A stretch of DNA of 64,000 bases, taken from contig JASEJN010000001.1 of the NCBI GenBank assembly GCA_030016385.1, forward strand, positions 1 through 64,000, written 5' to 3'. Below, in pieces: positions 17,928-27,557 of the stretch. Every line of letters begins with the position of its first letter. The first letter of the stretch is position 1. The notes beneath the pieces were generated by a model. It made no database searches. It had not been told where the DNA came from and worked only from the letters and a program-made list of their open reading frames with translations. The DNA comes from Clostridiales bacterium (GTDB lineage: Bacteria; Bacillota; Clostridia; Clostridiales; Oxobacteraceae). A program made the translations under genes and the position numbers.

Positions 17928-18443
17928 TTGGAAAAAGGATATATACAGGTTTATACGGGAAATGGGAAGGGCAAGACGACTGCTGCCCTCGGGCTTTCAT
18001 TGAGAGCAGTCTGTGCAGGCAAAAAAGTTTACTTTGCCCAGTTTATCAAGGGTATGAAATACAGCGAGCTGAACGCCGTTAAATTCCTTGACGGATTTTC
18101 GATGAAGCAGTATGGAAGGGATTGTTTCATTTATAATAAACCGACTGAAGATGATATCGCTCTGGCAAGGAAGGGGCTAAATGAGTGTGCAAAAATATTA
18201 TCATCGGGGAAATACGATTTAGTAGTGTTAGATGAAATAAACATAGCGTTATATTATAAACTGTTTACCACAGATGATGTCATCGAAATGCTGAATAATA
18301 AGGCTGAAGGAGTGGAGGTCGTTCTTACGGGCAGGTATGCTCCTCCCGAAATAATCGAGAGAGCCGATCTTGTTACTGAGATGAAAGAGATAAAGCACTA
18401 CTACACAAAGGGAGTAGAAGCGCGTGTGGGAATAGAAAAATAA
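17928..18443 (+). CDS. cobO: Cob(I)alamin adenosyltransferase (BtuR/CobO type)
   Basis: This transfers the adenosyl group of ATP to Co(I) corrinoids. A P-loop GNGKGKTT lies at residues about 9-16 and VLDEINIAL at about 100, matching the CobA/CobO/BtuR family. The product of about 171 residues is the normal size. The start is ambiguous: GTG 17913 is in frame, but GGAGG at 17915-17919 lies 8 nt before TTG 17928 and would overlap the GTG, so TTG is preferred. The gene is also called cobA or btuR. It sits between cbiK and cbiP. Confidence 0.9.
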   Translation: MEKGYIQVYTGNGKGKTTAALGLSLRAVCAGKKVYFAQFIKGMKYSELNAVKFLDGFSMKQYGRDCFIYNKPTEDDIALARKGLNECAKILSSGKYDLVVLDEINIALYYKLFTTDDVIEMLNNKAEGVEVVLTGRYAPPEIIERADLVTEMKEIKHYYTKGVEARVGIEK

Positions 18444-18504
18444 TTAAATGTTGACATATTTTGAAATAGTTTCAGTGTGTCACGATAGTTGGGAGCTGAT
18501 TTAT

Positions 18505-19968
18505 ATGCCGGGAATAATGATACAGGGCACAGCATCATCTGCCGGGAAGAGCCTTATGGCAGCCGGGCTGTGCAGAATATTTTCAAATGATGGCTACAGT
18601 GTATGTCCATTTAAATCGCAGAACATGTCCTTGAACTCATATGTAACTATGGAAGGCCTTGAAATGGGAAGGGCTCAGGTATTACAGGCCCAGGCTGCAA
18701 GGGTGGAGCCTTCAGTATATATGAACCCCATACTTCTAAAGCCTACATCGGATAGAAAAAGCCAGGTTATAATAAAGGGCAGACCATATATGAATATGGA
18801 TGCGGTCGAATACTTCGCATATAAACCTAAACTAAAGGGTATGATAAGCGAAGTTTACCATGGACTTGAGGGTAAATTTGATTTTGTAGTCATAGAAGGT
18901 GCAGGAAGCCCTGCTGAAATCAACCTTAAGGACAATGATATCGTGAATATGGGGATGGCTGAAATTGCGGATTCCCCGGTTCTGCTTGTGGCGGACATAG
19001 ACAAGGGTGGGGTGTTCGCATCGATATACGGTACGGTTATGCTGCTTGATGATGATGAGAGGAAAAGGATCAAAGGGATCATTATAAATAAATTCAGGGG
19101 TGACAAGTCTATTTTAAAGAGCGGCGTGGATAAGATAGAAGAGCTGGTTAATATTCCTGTCATCGGAATAGTGCCTTATATGTATGTCAAACTCGATGAA
19201 GAAGATGGAGCAGTGGATTTTAAGGTCACCGGAAAAGGCGAGGTGCGGATATGTGTCATTAAACTGCCGAGGATATCAAATTTTACTGATTTTGATGCGT
19301 TCAAATTTGATGATGACGTGTCATTGAAGTTTATATCTTCTCCGGAGCAGGCAGATAACTGCGATATGCTCATAATTCCAGGAAGCAAGAACACGATAGA
19401 GGACTTGAGATGGCTTAAAAGAGCAGGTTTTGAAGATTGCATCGAGTCCTTTAAGGGTATCGTATTCGGCGTATGCGGAGGATACCAAATGATGGGAAGA
19501 AAAATAGAAGACAGCGAAGGATGGGAGGTCAACAAAGGGGATGAAGAGGCGGGCCTTGCCATCTTTGATACAGTGACGATGCTTGAGGGCGGTAAGGTAA
19601 CTTCAAATGTGGAAGGAGAAGCTTTAGGCTGCAGCATCCGCGGATACGAGATACATTCTGGAAAGACATCGGGAAATAAAAAGCCTTTTGTAAATATAAA
19701 GCGCTGCGAAGGCAAAGGGACTGATTACTGCGACGGCGATATGAAAGAAGGCAGGTTTTATGGCACATATGTCCATGGGATATTCGATTCCAGCAAGTTC
19801 AGGGAAAACGTGCTAAACCTCATAAGAAGGCGGAAGAATATGGGTGAGAGGCAGGGGGCCGATCTCTGGGAAAAAAGAGAGGAAGAGATCGAAAAGCTGG
19901 CTTCGACTGTAAAGGAAAACATCGATATGAAATATATATATGGCCTTATGGGGAAAAGCTATGATTGA
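18505..19968 (+). CDS. cbiP: Adenosylcobyric acid synthase (glutamine-hydrolysing) CbiP/CobQ
   Basis: This amidates the b, d, e and g carboxyls of the corrin ring using glutamine. The N-terminal half has the dethiobiotin-synthetase-like P-loop (GTASSAGKS) and FKSQNMSLNS. The C-terminal half is a class I glutamine amidotransferase with the nucleophile Cys in VFGVCGGYQMMG and the His in TYVHGIFDS. GGGAG at 18491-18495 and family length support ATG 18505 (487 residues) over the open frame from 18448. It overlaps cbiB by 8 nt. Confidence 0.94.
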   Translation: MPGIMIQGTASSAGKSLMAAGLCRIFSNDGYSVCPFKSQNMSLNSYVTMEGLEMGRAQVLQAQAARVEPSVYMNPILLKPTSDRKSQVIIKGRPYMNMDAVEYFAYKPKLKGMISEVYHGLEGKFDFVVIEGAGSPAEINLKDNDIVNMGMAEIADSPVLLVADIDKGGVFASIYGTVMLLDDDERKRIKGIIINKFRGDKSILKSGVDKIEELVNIPVIGIVPYMYVKLDEEDGAVDFKVTGKGEVRICVIKLPRISNFTDFDAFKFDDDVSLKFISSPEQADNCDMLIIPGSKNTIEDLRWLKRAGFEDCIESFKGIVFGVCGGYQMMGRKIEDSEGWEVNKGDEEAGLAIFDTVTMLEGGKVTSNVEGEALGCSIRGYEIHSGKTSGNKKPFVNIKRCEGKGTDYCDGDMKEGRFYGTYVHGIFDSSKFRENVLNLIRRRKNMGERQGADLWEKREEEIEKLASTVKENIDMKYIYGLMGKSYD

Positions 19969-20896
19969 TTTTTTATCTGCACTCATACTTGACTTTTTAA
20001 TAGGCGATCCATACAGTTTCCCCCATCCGGTAAAGCTTATGGGAAGGTTGATAGCATTTGAAGAGAAAACAGCCCGAAGGCTTTCTAAGAGCAATGGCTG
20101 TCTTAAAGCATCCGGAGCCGTGATTGTGCTCGTAAACTTGGCAGTATCTTTTTTGGTTCCGTTTTATATATTAAAGCTTTTGAAAGGGTATTTCCTTTTT
20201 TATCACATTATCAATACATATTTTTTGTATACATGCATTGCGGCAGGATGTCTGCAGCGCGAAGCCATGAAGATATACAGATCTCTATCAAAGAGTATTG
20301 ATGAGGCAAGGTACAAGCTGTCCTTCATAGTAGGCAGGGAGACCAATGATCTTGATGAGAAAGAGATAATAAGGGCGGCTGTGGAAACTGTAGCGGAAAA
20401 CACATCGGACGGAGTAATAGCGCCGATGCTTTATGCGATGATAGGTGGAGCACCTTTGGCTTTCCTTTATAAAATGGTGAATACCATGGATTCAATGCTC
20501 GGATATTTAAATCAAAAATACAAGTATATCGGCTTTTTCCCTGCGAAAACAGATGATCTATTCAATTATTTGCCGTCAAGGCTTACCGGAATCATCATGT
20601 GCATTTCATCTGCTTTGAGATTCAATGTTTCTGACGGCTTAAGGATCATGATAAGAGACAGAAAAAACCATAAAAGCCCGAATTGCGCATATCCCGAAGG
20701 GGCGGTAGCCGGACTTCTCGGCGTGCAGCTTGGAGGGGACAACATATATTTCGGGGAGGTTGTAAAAAAGCCCAAAATAGGCGACAGGATAAGAGAATTG
20801 GAAAGGGACGATATTAAAAAAGCGGTTGAAATCATGTACAGGTCTGAAATACTGGCGGCGTTTATTTACTTTATATTATTGCAGGTGATTTTATGA
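19961..20896 (+). CDS. cbiB: Adenosylcobinamide-phosphate synthase CbiB
   Basis: This integral membrane enzyme joins aminopropanol phosphate to adenosylcobyric acid. It is 311 residues with several hydrophobic helices. The family start LDFLIGDPYSFPHPVKLMG and the core motif AVETVAENTSDGVIAPM are both present, as is CAYPEGAVAGLLGVQLGG. The start at 19961, inside the end of cbiP, is preferred because family members begin at this point. The stop overlaps the cobD start by 4 nt. Confidence 0.94.
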   Translation: MIDFLSALILDFLIGDPYSFPHPVKLMGRLIAFEEKTARRLSKSNGCLKASGAVIVLVNLAVSFLVPFYILKLLKGYFLFYHIINTYFLYTCIAAGCLQREAMKIYRSLSKSIDEARYKLSFIVGRETNDLDEKEIIRAAVETVAENTSDGVIAPMLYAMIGGAPLAFLYKMVNTMDSMLGYLNQKYKYIGFFPAKTDDLFNYLPSRLTGIIMCISSALRFNVSDGLRIMIRDRKNHKSPNCAYPEGAVAGLLGVQLGGDNIYFGEVVKKPKIGDRIRELERDDIKKAVEIMYRSEILAAFIYFILLQVIL

Positions 20897-21930
20897 TACA
20901 CGGTGGGGATTTGGAAACGTACAAAGATAAATACAAGGGAAATATAATCGACTTCAGCAGCAACATAAATCCGCTGGGCCCTCCTCTATGCCTTAAAGGG
21001 GAGATGGACAGGGCATATTCGGAGCTTTGCGCATATCCTGACATACATTACAGGGAGCTCAGGCAAAATATCGCCTCATATTTAAAATGCGATGCTAAAG
21101 AGGTCATAACAGGCAGCGGCGCTATCGACATTATAAACAACGTTTCCTTGATGTTTAAGAGAGTTGTAGTATTTACTCCTTGCTTTTCAGAGTATATAAA
21201 AAGGCCGGCGGTGTTGGGCAAAGATGTTTTAAAGCTGCCTTTGAATGAAAATTTTAAGATAGATACGGTTAAACTGGCGGATAATCTGCAAAGCGGCGAT
21301 CTTTTGATACTGGGGAATCCCAACAATCCCACGGGCCTTAAGATACCGAGAAAAACACTCATGGAAGTTTATGATATTGTCATGCAAAAGAAGGCTTTTT
21401 TGCTTCTGGATGAAGCATTTTTTGAGTTTTGCCCTGCAGGATATGACAGCGTGAAGATATTTAAAGGATCAAAAAATGTCTGTGTCATAAGGGCGGCTAC
21501 TAAATTTTTTGCACTGCCCGGCATAAGGCTTGGATATGGATTTGCATCTGCTGAATTTGCCCAAGAGTACAGAAATATTGAAATGCCGTGGAGCGTAAAC
21601 TCATATGCCAACGCGGCGGGAAGATGCATATTCAAGAACAGCGGTTATATAGAACGCACAAAAGAGTACATAAGAAAAGAAAGGGAATATCTTACCTGTG
21701 AACTGTCTGAAATAAAATGGATCAGGGTATTTAAAAGCGATGCAAATTTCATACTGCTAAAGCTTCTTGAATACGATGAGGATATTGTATTCGAGAGGCT
21801 GATTAAAAACGGGATTATGGTAAGGAAAGCATCTAACTTTGAAGGACTCGACAGAAGATTTATAAGGATTGCCGTGAAAGATCATGATAGCAATAAAAAA
21901 TTGATAAAGCTTTTGAAGGAATTTGAATAA
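20893..21930 (+). CDS. cobD: L-threonine-O-3-phosphate decarboxylase CobD
   Basis: This PLP-dependent aminotransferase-fold enzyme makes (R)-1-amino-2-propanol phosphate for CbiB. It opens with HGGDLETYKDKYKGNIIDFS, the family-specific start, and contains NPNNPTG and LDEAFFEFCP. The PLP lysine is Lys204 in RAATKFFALPGIRLGY. It is 345 residues. The ATGA overlap with cbiB and one-base overlap with pduX indicate coupled translation. The HisC paralog is the alternative, but the N-terminus and neighbours favour CobD. Confidence 0.92.
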   Translation: MIHGGDLETYKDKYKGNIIDFSSNINPLGPPLCLKGEMDRAYSELCAYPDIHYRELRQNIASYLKCDAKEVITGSGAIDIINNVSLMFKRVVVFTPCFSEYIKRPAVLGKDVLKLPLNENFKIDTVKLADNLQSGDLLILGNPNNPTGLKIPRKTLMEVYDIVMQKKAFLLLDEAFFEFCPAGYDSVKIFKGSKNVCVIRAATKFFALPGIRLGYGFASAEFAQEYRNIEMPWSVNSYANAAGRCIFKNSGYIERTKEYIRKEREYLTCELSEIKWIRVFKSDANFILLKLLEYDEDIVFERLIKNGIMVRKASNFEGLDRRFIRIAVKDHDSNKKLIKLLKEFE

Positions 21931-22859
21931 TGGAAGTATGCGCCAGATATCCGGGAAGTTGCGGAGAGATAATACAAGGGCATATTCACGGCAAGGACAT
22001 GCTTATATCATGCCCGGTCGATCTATTTACCACAGTCAGGGTATTTGAATGCAAAAAACCTGCGAACAGATTTAAATATATAAAATCTTCGGCACTGCTT
22101 CATAACATGCTCAAAAGATGGGGTTTAGAGCATCTAAACGGGTTGCTTGATATCGATATAGAATCTTCGATACCGCAGAGTAAGGGCTTTGCAAGTAGTA
22201 CGGCCGATCTTTGCGGAGTCTATATATGCCTTCTAAAGCTTTTTAAAAGAAAGTACGATATAACGGAAGCTATTGAAGAGTTTGTAAAGATTGAGCCTAC
22301 AGACAGCATAATATTCAGGGAAATGGCACTGTTTGATTACAAGGATGGCGGATATTATGAACGTATAGGAGATTATTTGAAATTCTATATACTTGCATTT
22401 GAAGGCCGCAGGATTATAGATACAGTAGCATACAACAAAAAGAAGCTGCCTAAGCTTTCCGATTTGAGCGACATATTTCCCCTTGTGGAAGAGGGGATAA
22501 AATCTGCCGATATATCGAAGATAGCCGTCGCATCGACGGCCAGCATAAAAAGAAATTTAAACAGGTTGCCGTATGATGTATACGGTGCCGTTTTAAATAT
22601 TTGCAATATCACGGGAGGGCTCGGGATAATCGGCGGTCACAGCGGTGATGTGCTGGGAATAATATATGACGATAAGGAAAGGCTTTTATATGCGGCAGAT
22701 AGATATAAAGATGCAATAGAGGGATACAAGCCTCATATGCTTGAGACATTGAGGAGGAACGAATATGAAGGGGATTATGATTACAGCCCCGAAGAGCGGC
22801 AGCGGGAAAACGATGGTGACGATCGGAATAATCAGAGCTCTCTTAAACATGGGCTTTGA
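21930..22859 (+). CDS. pduX: L-threonine kinase PduX (GHMP kinase)
   Basis: This phosphorylates L-threonine, giving the substrate of CobD. The N-terminus ARYPGSCGEIIQG and the ATP-binding loop IPQSKGFASSTAD are diagnostic for the PduX branch of GHMP kinases. The last residues (after about 278) are highly polar and are read from DNA that also encodes the first 31 codons of cbiA, giving an unusually long 95-nt overlap. The annotated 309-residue length depends on that tail. Confidence 0.88.
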   Translation: MEVCARYPGSCGEIIQGHIHGKDMLISCPVDLFTTVRVFECKKPANRFKYIKSSALLHNMLKRWGLEHLNGLLDIDIESSIPQSKGFASSTADLCGVYICLLKLFKRKYDITEAIEEFVKIEPTDSIIFREMALFDYKDGGYYERIGDYLKFYILAFEGRRIIDTVAYNKKKLPKLSDLSDIFPLVEEGIKSADISKIAVASTASIKRNLNRLPYDVYGAVLNICNITGGLGIIGGHSGDVLGIIYDDKERLLYAADRYKDAIEGYKPHMLETLRRNEYEGDYDYSPEERQRENDGDDRNNQSSLKHGL

Positions 22860-24078
22860 TGTCTGTGGTTTTAAAACAGGGCCGGACTATATAGACACCG
22901 CCTTTATAAAGGAAGCGTCAAAAAAGGATGCGGGGAACCTCGACATGCACCTTCAAGGAAGGGATGGAGTTAAAAAATCCCTGTATATGGGCGAAGGGGA
23001 ATATTGCGTGATCGAAGGGGCGATGGGGTATTTTGACGGTTTATACAATACGTTTGAAAATTCAAGCTATGACATATCAAGGCTTCTGGGTGTAAATTCA
23101 ATACTCGTCTATACTCCGGATAAGGAAATGTTTTCCGCCGTGCCCAAAATAAAGGGAATGGCTGAATTTGAAGGCTCCACAATCAAGGGCGTAATATTGA
23201 ACAGGGTGAGCGAGAAGGTTTATGGCATGCTGAAAGGTCAGATCGAAAAATATACAGGGCTTTTTGTACTGGGTTATATACCGCAGATTGATGATATAGA
23301 GATAAAAAGCAGGCATTTGGGGCTGGTACAGAGCGCAGAGATAGATGACATGGAAGACAGGATAGAAAAAGTTGCATCTGCAATCAGAAAAAATATCGAT
23401 ATGAAGCTTCTCGTAAATCTTATGGAGGATATTTGCGGCATGCCATATGAGCATGTTGAAAAGAGAAACATAAAAGCCGCTGTTGCGATGGATAAGGCTT
23501 TTTCCTTTTACTACAGGGAAAATCTGAAGCTTCTTGCAGAGAGCTGCAGCGTCGGGTACTTTTCGCCCATTAAAGATAATTCGCTGCCGGAATGCGATTT
23601 TTTGTATATCGGCGGGGGCTATCCCGAGATTTTCAGGCATGAGCTTTCAGGGAATAAAGAAATGCTCTCCTCAATAAAGTCATATGCAAAGGACGGCGGG
23701 TGCATATATTGCGAGTGCGGCGGATTTATGTATCTTACGGAACAAATCGAAGACTGCAGCATGGTCGGGATATTCAAGGGCAAAACGATGCTGACAAATA
23801 AACTTCAAAGGTTCGGATACATCGATATTCAATTAAAGTCGGACTGCATGATGGGTAAAAGGGGAGATAAGCTTACGGCCCACGAGTTTCATAAATCGAT
23901 TTCAGATGTTAAAGCCCCTGCATTGTATAGTATAAGGAAAACAATGGGGGATAAGACATGGGAGTGTGGTTATAGTTATAAAAATGTCCTGGCGGGATAT
24001 CCGCATATAAATTTTTTAGGAAATATGGATGCATATTTATCGATGCTCGACTATGTAGAGCATCACAAAAGGAGATGA
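22765..24078 (+). CDS. cbiA: Cobyrinate a,c-diamide synthase CbiA
   Basis: This glutamine-dependent enzyme amidates the a and c carboxyls of cobyrinate. The P-loop is APKSGSGKTM, followed by GFKTGPDYIDTAF. The C-terminal amidotransferase region has the Cys in YCECGGFMYL and a family block LAGYPHINF. It is 437 residues. TTGAGGAGGAACGAAT immediately upstream is a strong binding site, which makes the start inside pduX credible. Confidence 0.94.
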   Translation: MKGIMITAPKSGSGKTMVTIGIIRALLNMGFDVCGFKTGPDYIDTAFIKEASKKDAGNLDMHLQGRDGVKKSLYMGEGEYCVIEGAMGYFDGLYNTFENSSYDISRLLGVNSILVYTPDKEMFSAVPKIKGMAEFEGSTIKGVILNRVSEKVYGMLKGQIEKYTGLFVLGYIPQIDDIEIKSRHLGLVQSAEIDDMEDRIEKVASAIRKNIDMKLLVNLMEDICGMPYEHVEKRNIKAAVAMDKAFSFYYRENLKLLAESCSVGYFSPIKDNSLPECDFLYIGGGYPEIFRHELSGNKEMLSSIKSYAKDGGCIYCECGGFMYLTEQIEDCSMVGIFKGKTMLTNKLQRFGYIDIQLKSDCMMGKRGDKLTAHEFHKSISDVKAPALYSIRKTMGDKTWECGYSYKNVLAGYPHINFLGNMDAYLSMLDYVEHHKRR

Positions 24079-24082
24079 TGGC

Positions 24083-24703
24083 ATGTATATAAATGATCCG
24101 GCCGAAATTGAGAAAAGGAGTATGGAGATCATAGGGCGGGAAATCGGAGATACAAGGTTTGACGGCGATGAACTTACGATTGTAAAGAGGATGATACATA
24201 CTACTGGCGACTTTGATTACAAGAATATAGCGGTTTTCAGGAACGATGCGGTAGAATCCGGCGTAAAGCTTTTAAAGCATGGCTGCAGGATATTTACCGA
24301 TACGAGGATGGCATGGTCGGGAATCAACAAAAGAGCCGTCGAAAGGTCGGGTTCTGTTCTGAAATGCTATATAGACGATGAAAGAGCTGCCCACATGGCA
24401 AAGGAGAACGGCACCACAAGGTCATATGCGGCGGTGGAGATTGCATCCCGTGAAGCGGTGGACATGTTTGTTATCGGAAATGCACCTACAGCCCTGTGCA
24501 GGGTGGGAGAGCTTATAGAAGAAGGAAAAATAAATCCGTCGCTGGTTATCGGCGTGCCTGTAGGATTTGTAGAGGCTGCCGAATCCAAAGAATATATAAG
24601 AAAATTCGATGTACCTTCGATAACGACATCGGGGCCAAAGGGAGGAAGCAATGTGGCGGCTTCGATAGTCAATGCCCTGTTGTATATGGCGGTGGGAAGA
24701 TGA
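24083..24703 (+). CDS. cbiC: Cobalt-precorrin-8 methylmutase CbiC
   Basis: This moves the methyl group from C-11 to C-12 to give cobyrinate. It is 206 residues, with NDPAEIEKRSMEII at the start and the catalytic His in RMIHTTGDFDY. VGFVEAAESKE and TSGPKGGSNVAASIVNAL are family blocks. It starts 4 nt after cbiA and shares ATGA with cbiD. Confidence 0.94.
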   Translation: MYINDPAEIEKRSMEIIGREIGDTRFDGDELTIVKRMIHTTGDFDYKNIAVFRNDAVESGVKLLKHGCRIFTDTRMAWSGINKRAVERSGSVLKCYIDDERAAHMAKENGTTRSYAAVEIASREAVDMFVIGNAPTALCRVGELIEEGKINPSLVIGVPVGFVEAAESKEYIRKFDVPSITTSGPKGGSNVAASIVNALLYMAVGR

Positions 24704-25767
24704 AAGACATATATGTTGTCAAGGAAGGAAAGAGGCTGAGGTGCGGCTATACAACGGGTAGCTGCAGCGCAGCCGCCGCCAAGGCATGCGCGATAATGCT
24801 TGAAAGTGGGAGGATAATCGGCAGCGTATCCATAGACACGCCTTATGGCATAAGACTGGATCTGAAAGTTGAAGATCCCCATATATATAATAAGTATGCC
24901 TCGTGCTTTATAGTAAAAGACGGCGGAGATGATCCTGATGTGACCGATGGAATCAAAATATATGCAAGGGTTTCGAAAAGGGATGACAGCGATATAGTCA
25001 TAGACGGAGGAGAGGGCATAGGCAGGATAACAAGAAAAGGGCCTTTCGGGAATATAGGGGACGCTGCAATAAATCCGGTGCCAAGAGCGATGATTAAAGA
25101 TGAGATAAAAAAGGTTTCAAAATGCGGATTTAATGTGATCATATATGCTCCAAAGGGCGCTGAAATCGGCAAAAAGACATTCAATGAAAACATAGGCATC
25201 AAAGGCGGGATATCTATTATAGGTACTTCCGGAATTGTCGAGCCCATGTCCGACCAGGCTCTTTTGAAGACCATATATATCGAAGCGGATGCCATATACG
25301 ACGAGGGATACAGGGAAATAATACTTTTCCCAGGCAATTATGGAGAAAAGATGGTGGATGAGATGGGGCTTTCAGGGAGGAGGGTCAAAATTTCCAACTT
25401 TATCGGGGACTCTGTATTGTACTGCTATAACAAGGGATTTAAAAAGATTACATTAGTCGGCCATATAGGGAAGCTATCGAAACTTTCCGTGGGAGCATTC
25501 AATACCCACAGCAGGGTATGCGATGTCAGGATGGAAGCTTTTATTTATTATCTTGCCCTTGCAAAAGCTCCATATGAAGTATTGGAAAAGGTGAAAAGCT
25601 GCGCCACGACAGAAGAAGCCCTTGATGTTGTATTTGACAACGGCTTTAGATTTATCCTCCATGATATGATAAAGGGCTGCGTCGACAGAATAAGAAGATA
25701 TATAAAGGATGACGCATTTGATATTGTTATTTATATGTATTCTATGAAATACGGGGTGCTGAAATGA
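24700..25767 (+). CDS. cbiD: Cobalt-precorrin-5B C1-methyltransferase CbiD
   Basis: This SAM-dependent enzyme methylates C-1 in the anaerobic pathway. The N-terminal block LRCGYTTGSCSAAAAKA and the GPFGNIGDAAINPVPR and GTSGIVEPMS motifs are characteristic. The frame stays open upstream to 24496, but that part lies inside cbiC and lacks family residues. ATG 24700 overlaps the cbiC stop (ATGA), giving 355 residues, the expected size. Confidence 0.94.
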   Translation: MKDIYVVKEGKRLRCGYTTGSCSAAAAKACAIMLESGRIIGSVSIDTPYGIRLDLKVEDPHIYNKYASCFIVKDGGDDPDVTDGIKIYARVSKRDDSDIVIDGGEGIGRITRKGPFGNIGDAAINPVPRAMIKDEIKKVSKCGFNVIIYAPKGAEIGKKTFNENIGIKGGISIIGTSGIVEPMSDQALLKTIYIEADAIYDEGYREIILFPGNYGEKMVDEMGLSGRRVKISNFIGDSVLYCYNKGFKKITLVGHIGKLSKLSVGAFNTHSRVCDVRMEAFIYYLALAKAPYEVLEKVKSCATTEEALDVVFDNGFRFILHDMIKGCVDRIRRYIKDDAFDIVIYMYSMKYGVLK

Positions 25768-26366
25768 TAAGAGTGATTGGTGCCGGGCCGGGGGATATAA
25801 AGTATCTGACGGTCGAGGCTTATGAAATAATAAAATCGTCTGACTGCATCGCGGCTTTCGGCAGGATTTCGAAGATTGCTGAGAAGATGGGAGTTAGTGC
25901 AATTAAGGTCAAAAATGTGGAAGATATATTAAAAATAGCGAGGAGGATGAAAAATTTAGACATACTGGCATCAGGAGACCCGTGCTTTTTCGGCATAGCC
26001 AAATATCTGAGGGAAAACGGCGTAAAGGTGGATCAGGTGATACCGGGGCTTTCGTCATTTCAGTATATGATGGCAAAGCTTGATAAAAGCTGGGAGAAAG
26101 CTTGCTTTATAAGCTTCCATGGCAGGGAGGATGATACCTTTAAGAAAGATTCTGATGGTACTTTTGTCATACTTACCGATAGGCGTCATACTCCCGGGCA
26201 GATATCGAAGATGGTTTATGATATGGGGATTTCAGGAAGGATTTATGCGGGCTTTAATCTTTCATATGCCGATGAAAAAATTGTTGTAAAAAATATAGGG
26301 GAGGATATAGAAAACTATTCCGACCTTTCTGTGGTGGTGGTTGAGAGTGAGATGGATAAGGGATGA
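25764..26366 (+). CDS. cbiE: Cobalt-precorrin-7 C5-methyltransferase CbiE
   Basis: This SAM-dependent tetrapyrrole methylase acts at C-5. It is 200 residues, with the family's N-terminal VIGAGPGDIKYLTVEA, the SAM-pocket motif SGDPCFFGIA and VIPGLSSFQYMMAKL. It is encoded separately from the C-15 enzyme CbiT, which follows with a short overlap, whereas aerobic CobL fuses the two. Confidence 0.93.
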   Translation: MIRVIGAGPGDIKYLTVEAYEIIKSSDCIAAFGRISKIAEKMGVSAIKVKNVEDILKIARRMKNLDILASGDPCFFGIAKYLRENGVKVDQVIPGLSSFQYMMAKLDKSWEKACFISFHGREDDTFKKDSDGTFVILTDRRHTPGQISKMVYDMGISGRIYAGFNLSYADEKIVVKNIGEDIENYSDLSVVVVESEMDKG

Positions 26367-26898
26367 GCAGTTCATAAGAGGGAATATACCCATGACGAAG
26401 TTTGAAGTGAGGATTTCTTCAATTGCGGCATTGGAAATTGAGGAGGGAGATACATTAATCGACATAGGCGCTGGGACGGGCTCCATATCGGTGGAAGCTG
26501 CTCTTCAAGGTGCCGCTGTTTATGCTGTGGAGGAAAGACATGAAGGGGCGGAGCTTATAAGGCAAAATTCGCTGAAGTTTGATGCATCTATCCATGTGAT
26601 GGAGGGGAGCGCACCCGAGGCGCTTTTTAATATGCCCGAGTTCAATAAATGTTTTATAGGCGGAAGCGGCGGCAGATTGGTGCAAATATTTGACTGGGCT
26701 GACAGCAGCATAAACAAAGGAGGAATTATTGCGGCAAACTTTATAACATTAAAGAATCTGAACATATTTACAACACTTTTGAATGACAGAAGCTATGCCG
26801 ATATCGAAATAAAGCTGCTGCAGGTATCTAATATAGATAAGATAGGGCTTTTAAAAGCCAGCAACCCGGTATTTGCGGTCAGGGGGAGAAAACGTTGA
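26341..26898 (+). CDS. cbiT: Cobalt-precorrin-6B C15-methyltransferase (decarboxylating) CbiT
   Basis: This class I SAM methyltransferase methylates C-15 and decarboxylates the C-12 acetate. It reads RDEQFIRGNIPMTK at the start, then the SAM-binding loop DIGAGTGSISVEAAL, and FIGGSGGRL. It is 185 residues from TTG 26341. GTG 26347 is also in frame and the true start is not resolved by the weak ribosome binding site. It overlaps cbiE by up to 26 nt. Confidence 0.92.
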   Translation: MRVRWIRDEQFIRGNIPMTKFEVRISSIAALEIEEGDTLIDIGAGTGSISVEAALQGAAVYAVEERHEGAELIRQNSLKFDASIHVMEGSAPEALFNMPEFNKCFIGGSGGRLVQIFDWADSSINKGGIIAANFITLKNLNIFTTLLNDRSYADIEIKLLQVSNIDKIGLLKASNPVFAVRGRKR

Positions 26899-27557
26899 AG
26901 AAAATATATGGTATAGGAGTCGGTCCCGGAGACAGCGATTATATTACATTAAGGGGCTATAAACTTATAAGGGGTGCAGATGTAGTGTTTTTGCCAAGTA
27001 ACGGGGGGAAAAGCCTGGCGGGCGAAATCGCTGAAAAATTTATAGATGATAAAAAAAGAGTATATATAGAATTTCCAATGGGGAAAGACAACAGCAAAAG
27101 ATACAAGGAAGCTGCAGATACAGTTGACGACCATTTAAAAGACGGCGGCGAGGGTGTATTTTTGACTTTGGGCGATCCTATGGTTTACAGCACATTTTCA
27201 TATATCATGACGGAACTTGAAAAGATAGGCATAAATGTCGAGTCAATACCTGGAATATCATCCTTTAATGCTGCCGCAAACCGCATAAAGATGCCTCTGG
27301 CATCAAAGGGGCAAAAATTTTACCTGACTGATGGAGATATCGATGAAGATATTTTAAAATATTTTGATACCGTCTGTATATTAAAAACAAGCAGGAATAA
27401 GGAGAAGATACTGAATACCCTCGAAAAATGCGGATTTACGTATACATACGTAAGAAGATGCGGATGCTTGAATGAGAAGATACTAAAAAGAGCGGATGAG
27501 ATTTTAGAAGATGATGATTACATGTCCCTCATATTGGGAAGGAGGATACAAAAATGA
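26895..27557 (+). CDS. cbiL: Cobalt-precorrin-2 C20-methyltransferase CbiL
   Basis: This adds the C-20 methyl group, the first methylation after cobalt insertion. It is 220 residues with KIYGIGVGPGDSDYITLRG at the start, TLGDPMVYSTFSYI and SIPGISSFNAAANR. The start is TTG, overlapping the cbiT stop as TTGA. Confidence 0.93.
   Translation: MKKIYGIGVGPGDSDYITLRGYKLIRGADVVFLPSNGGKSLAGEIAEKFIDDKKRVYIEFPMGKDNSKRYKEAADTVDDHLKDGGEGVFLTLGDPMVYSTFSYIMTELEKIGINVESIPGISSFNAAANRIKMPLASKGQKFYLTDGDIDEDILKYFDTVCILKTSRNKEKILNTLEKCGFTYTYVRRCGCLNEKILKRADEILEDDDYMSLILGRRIQK

Noticed and set aside
19176-19715. 179-codon minus-strand ORF inside cbiP, and similar long antisense ORFs in cobT, cbiA and hppA.
   Set aside because: All are shadows of strongly supported plus-strand genes, without ribosome binding sites or domains.
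20893-21930. CobD as a histidinol-phosphate aminotransferase.
   Set aside because: The HGGDLETYKDKYKGN start and position between cbiB and pduX fit threonine-phosphate decarboxylase better.
24496-24699. Open frame extending cbiD about 68 codons upstream.
   Set aside because: It lies inside cbiC in another frame, is Arg/Cys-rich and lacks family residues; the ATGA junction at 24700 gives the normal CbiD length.
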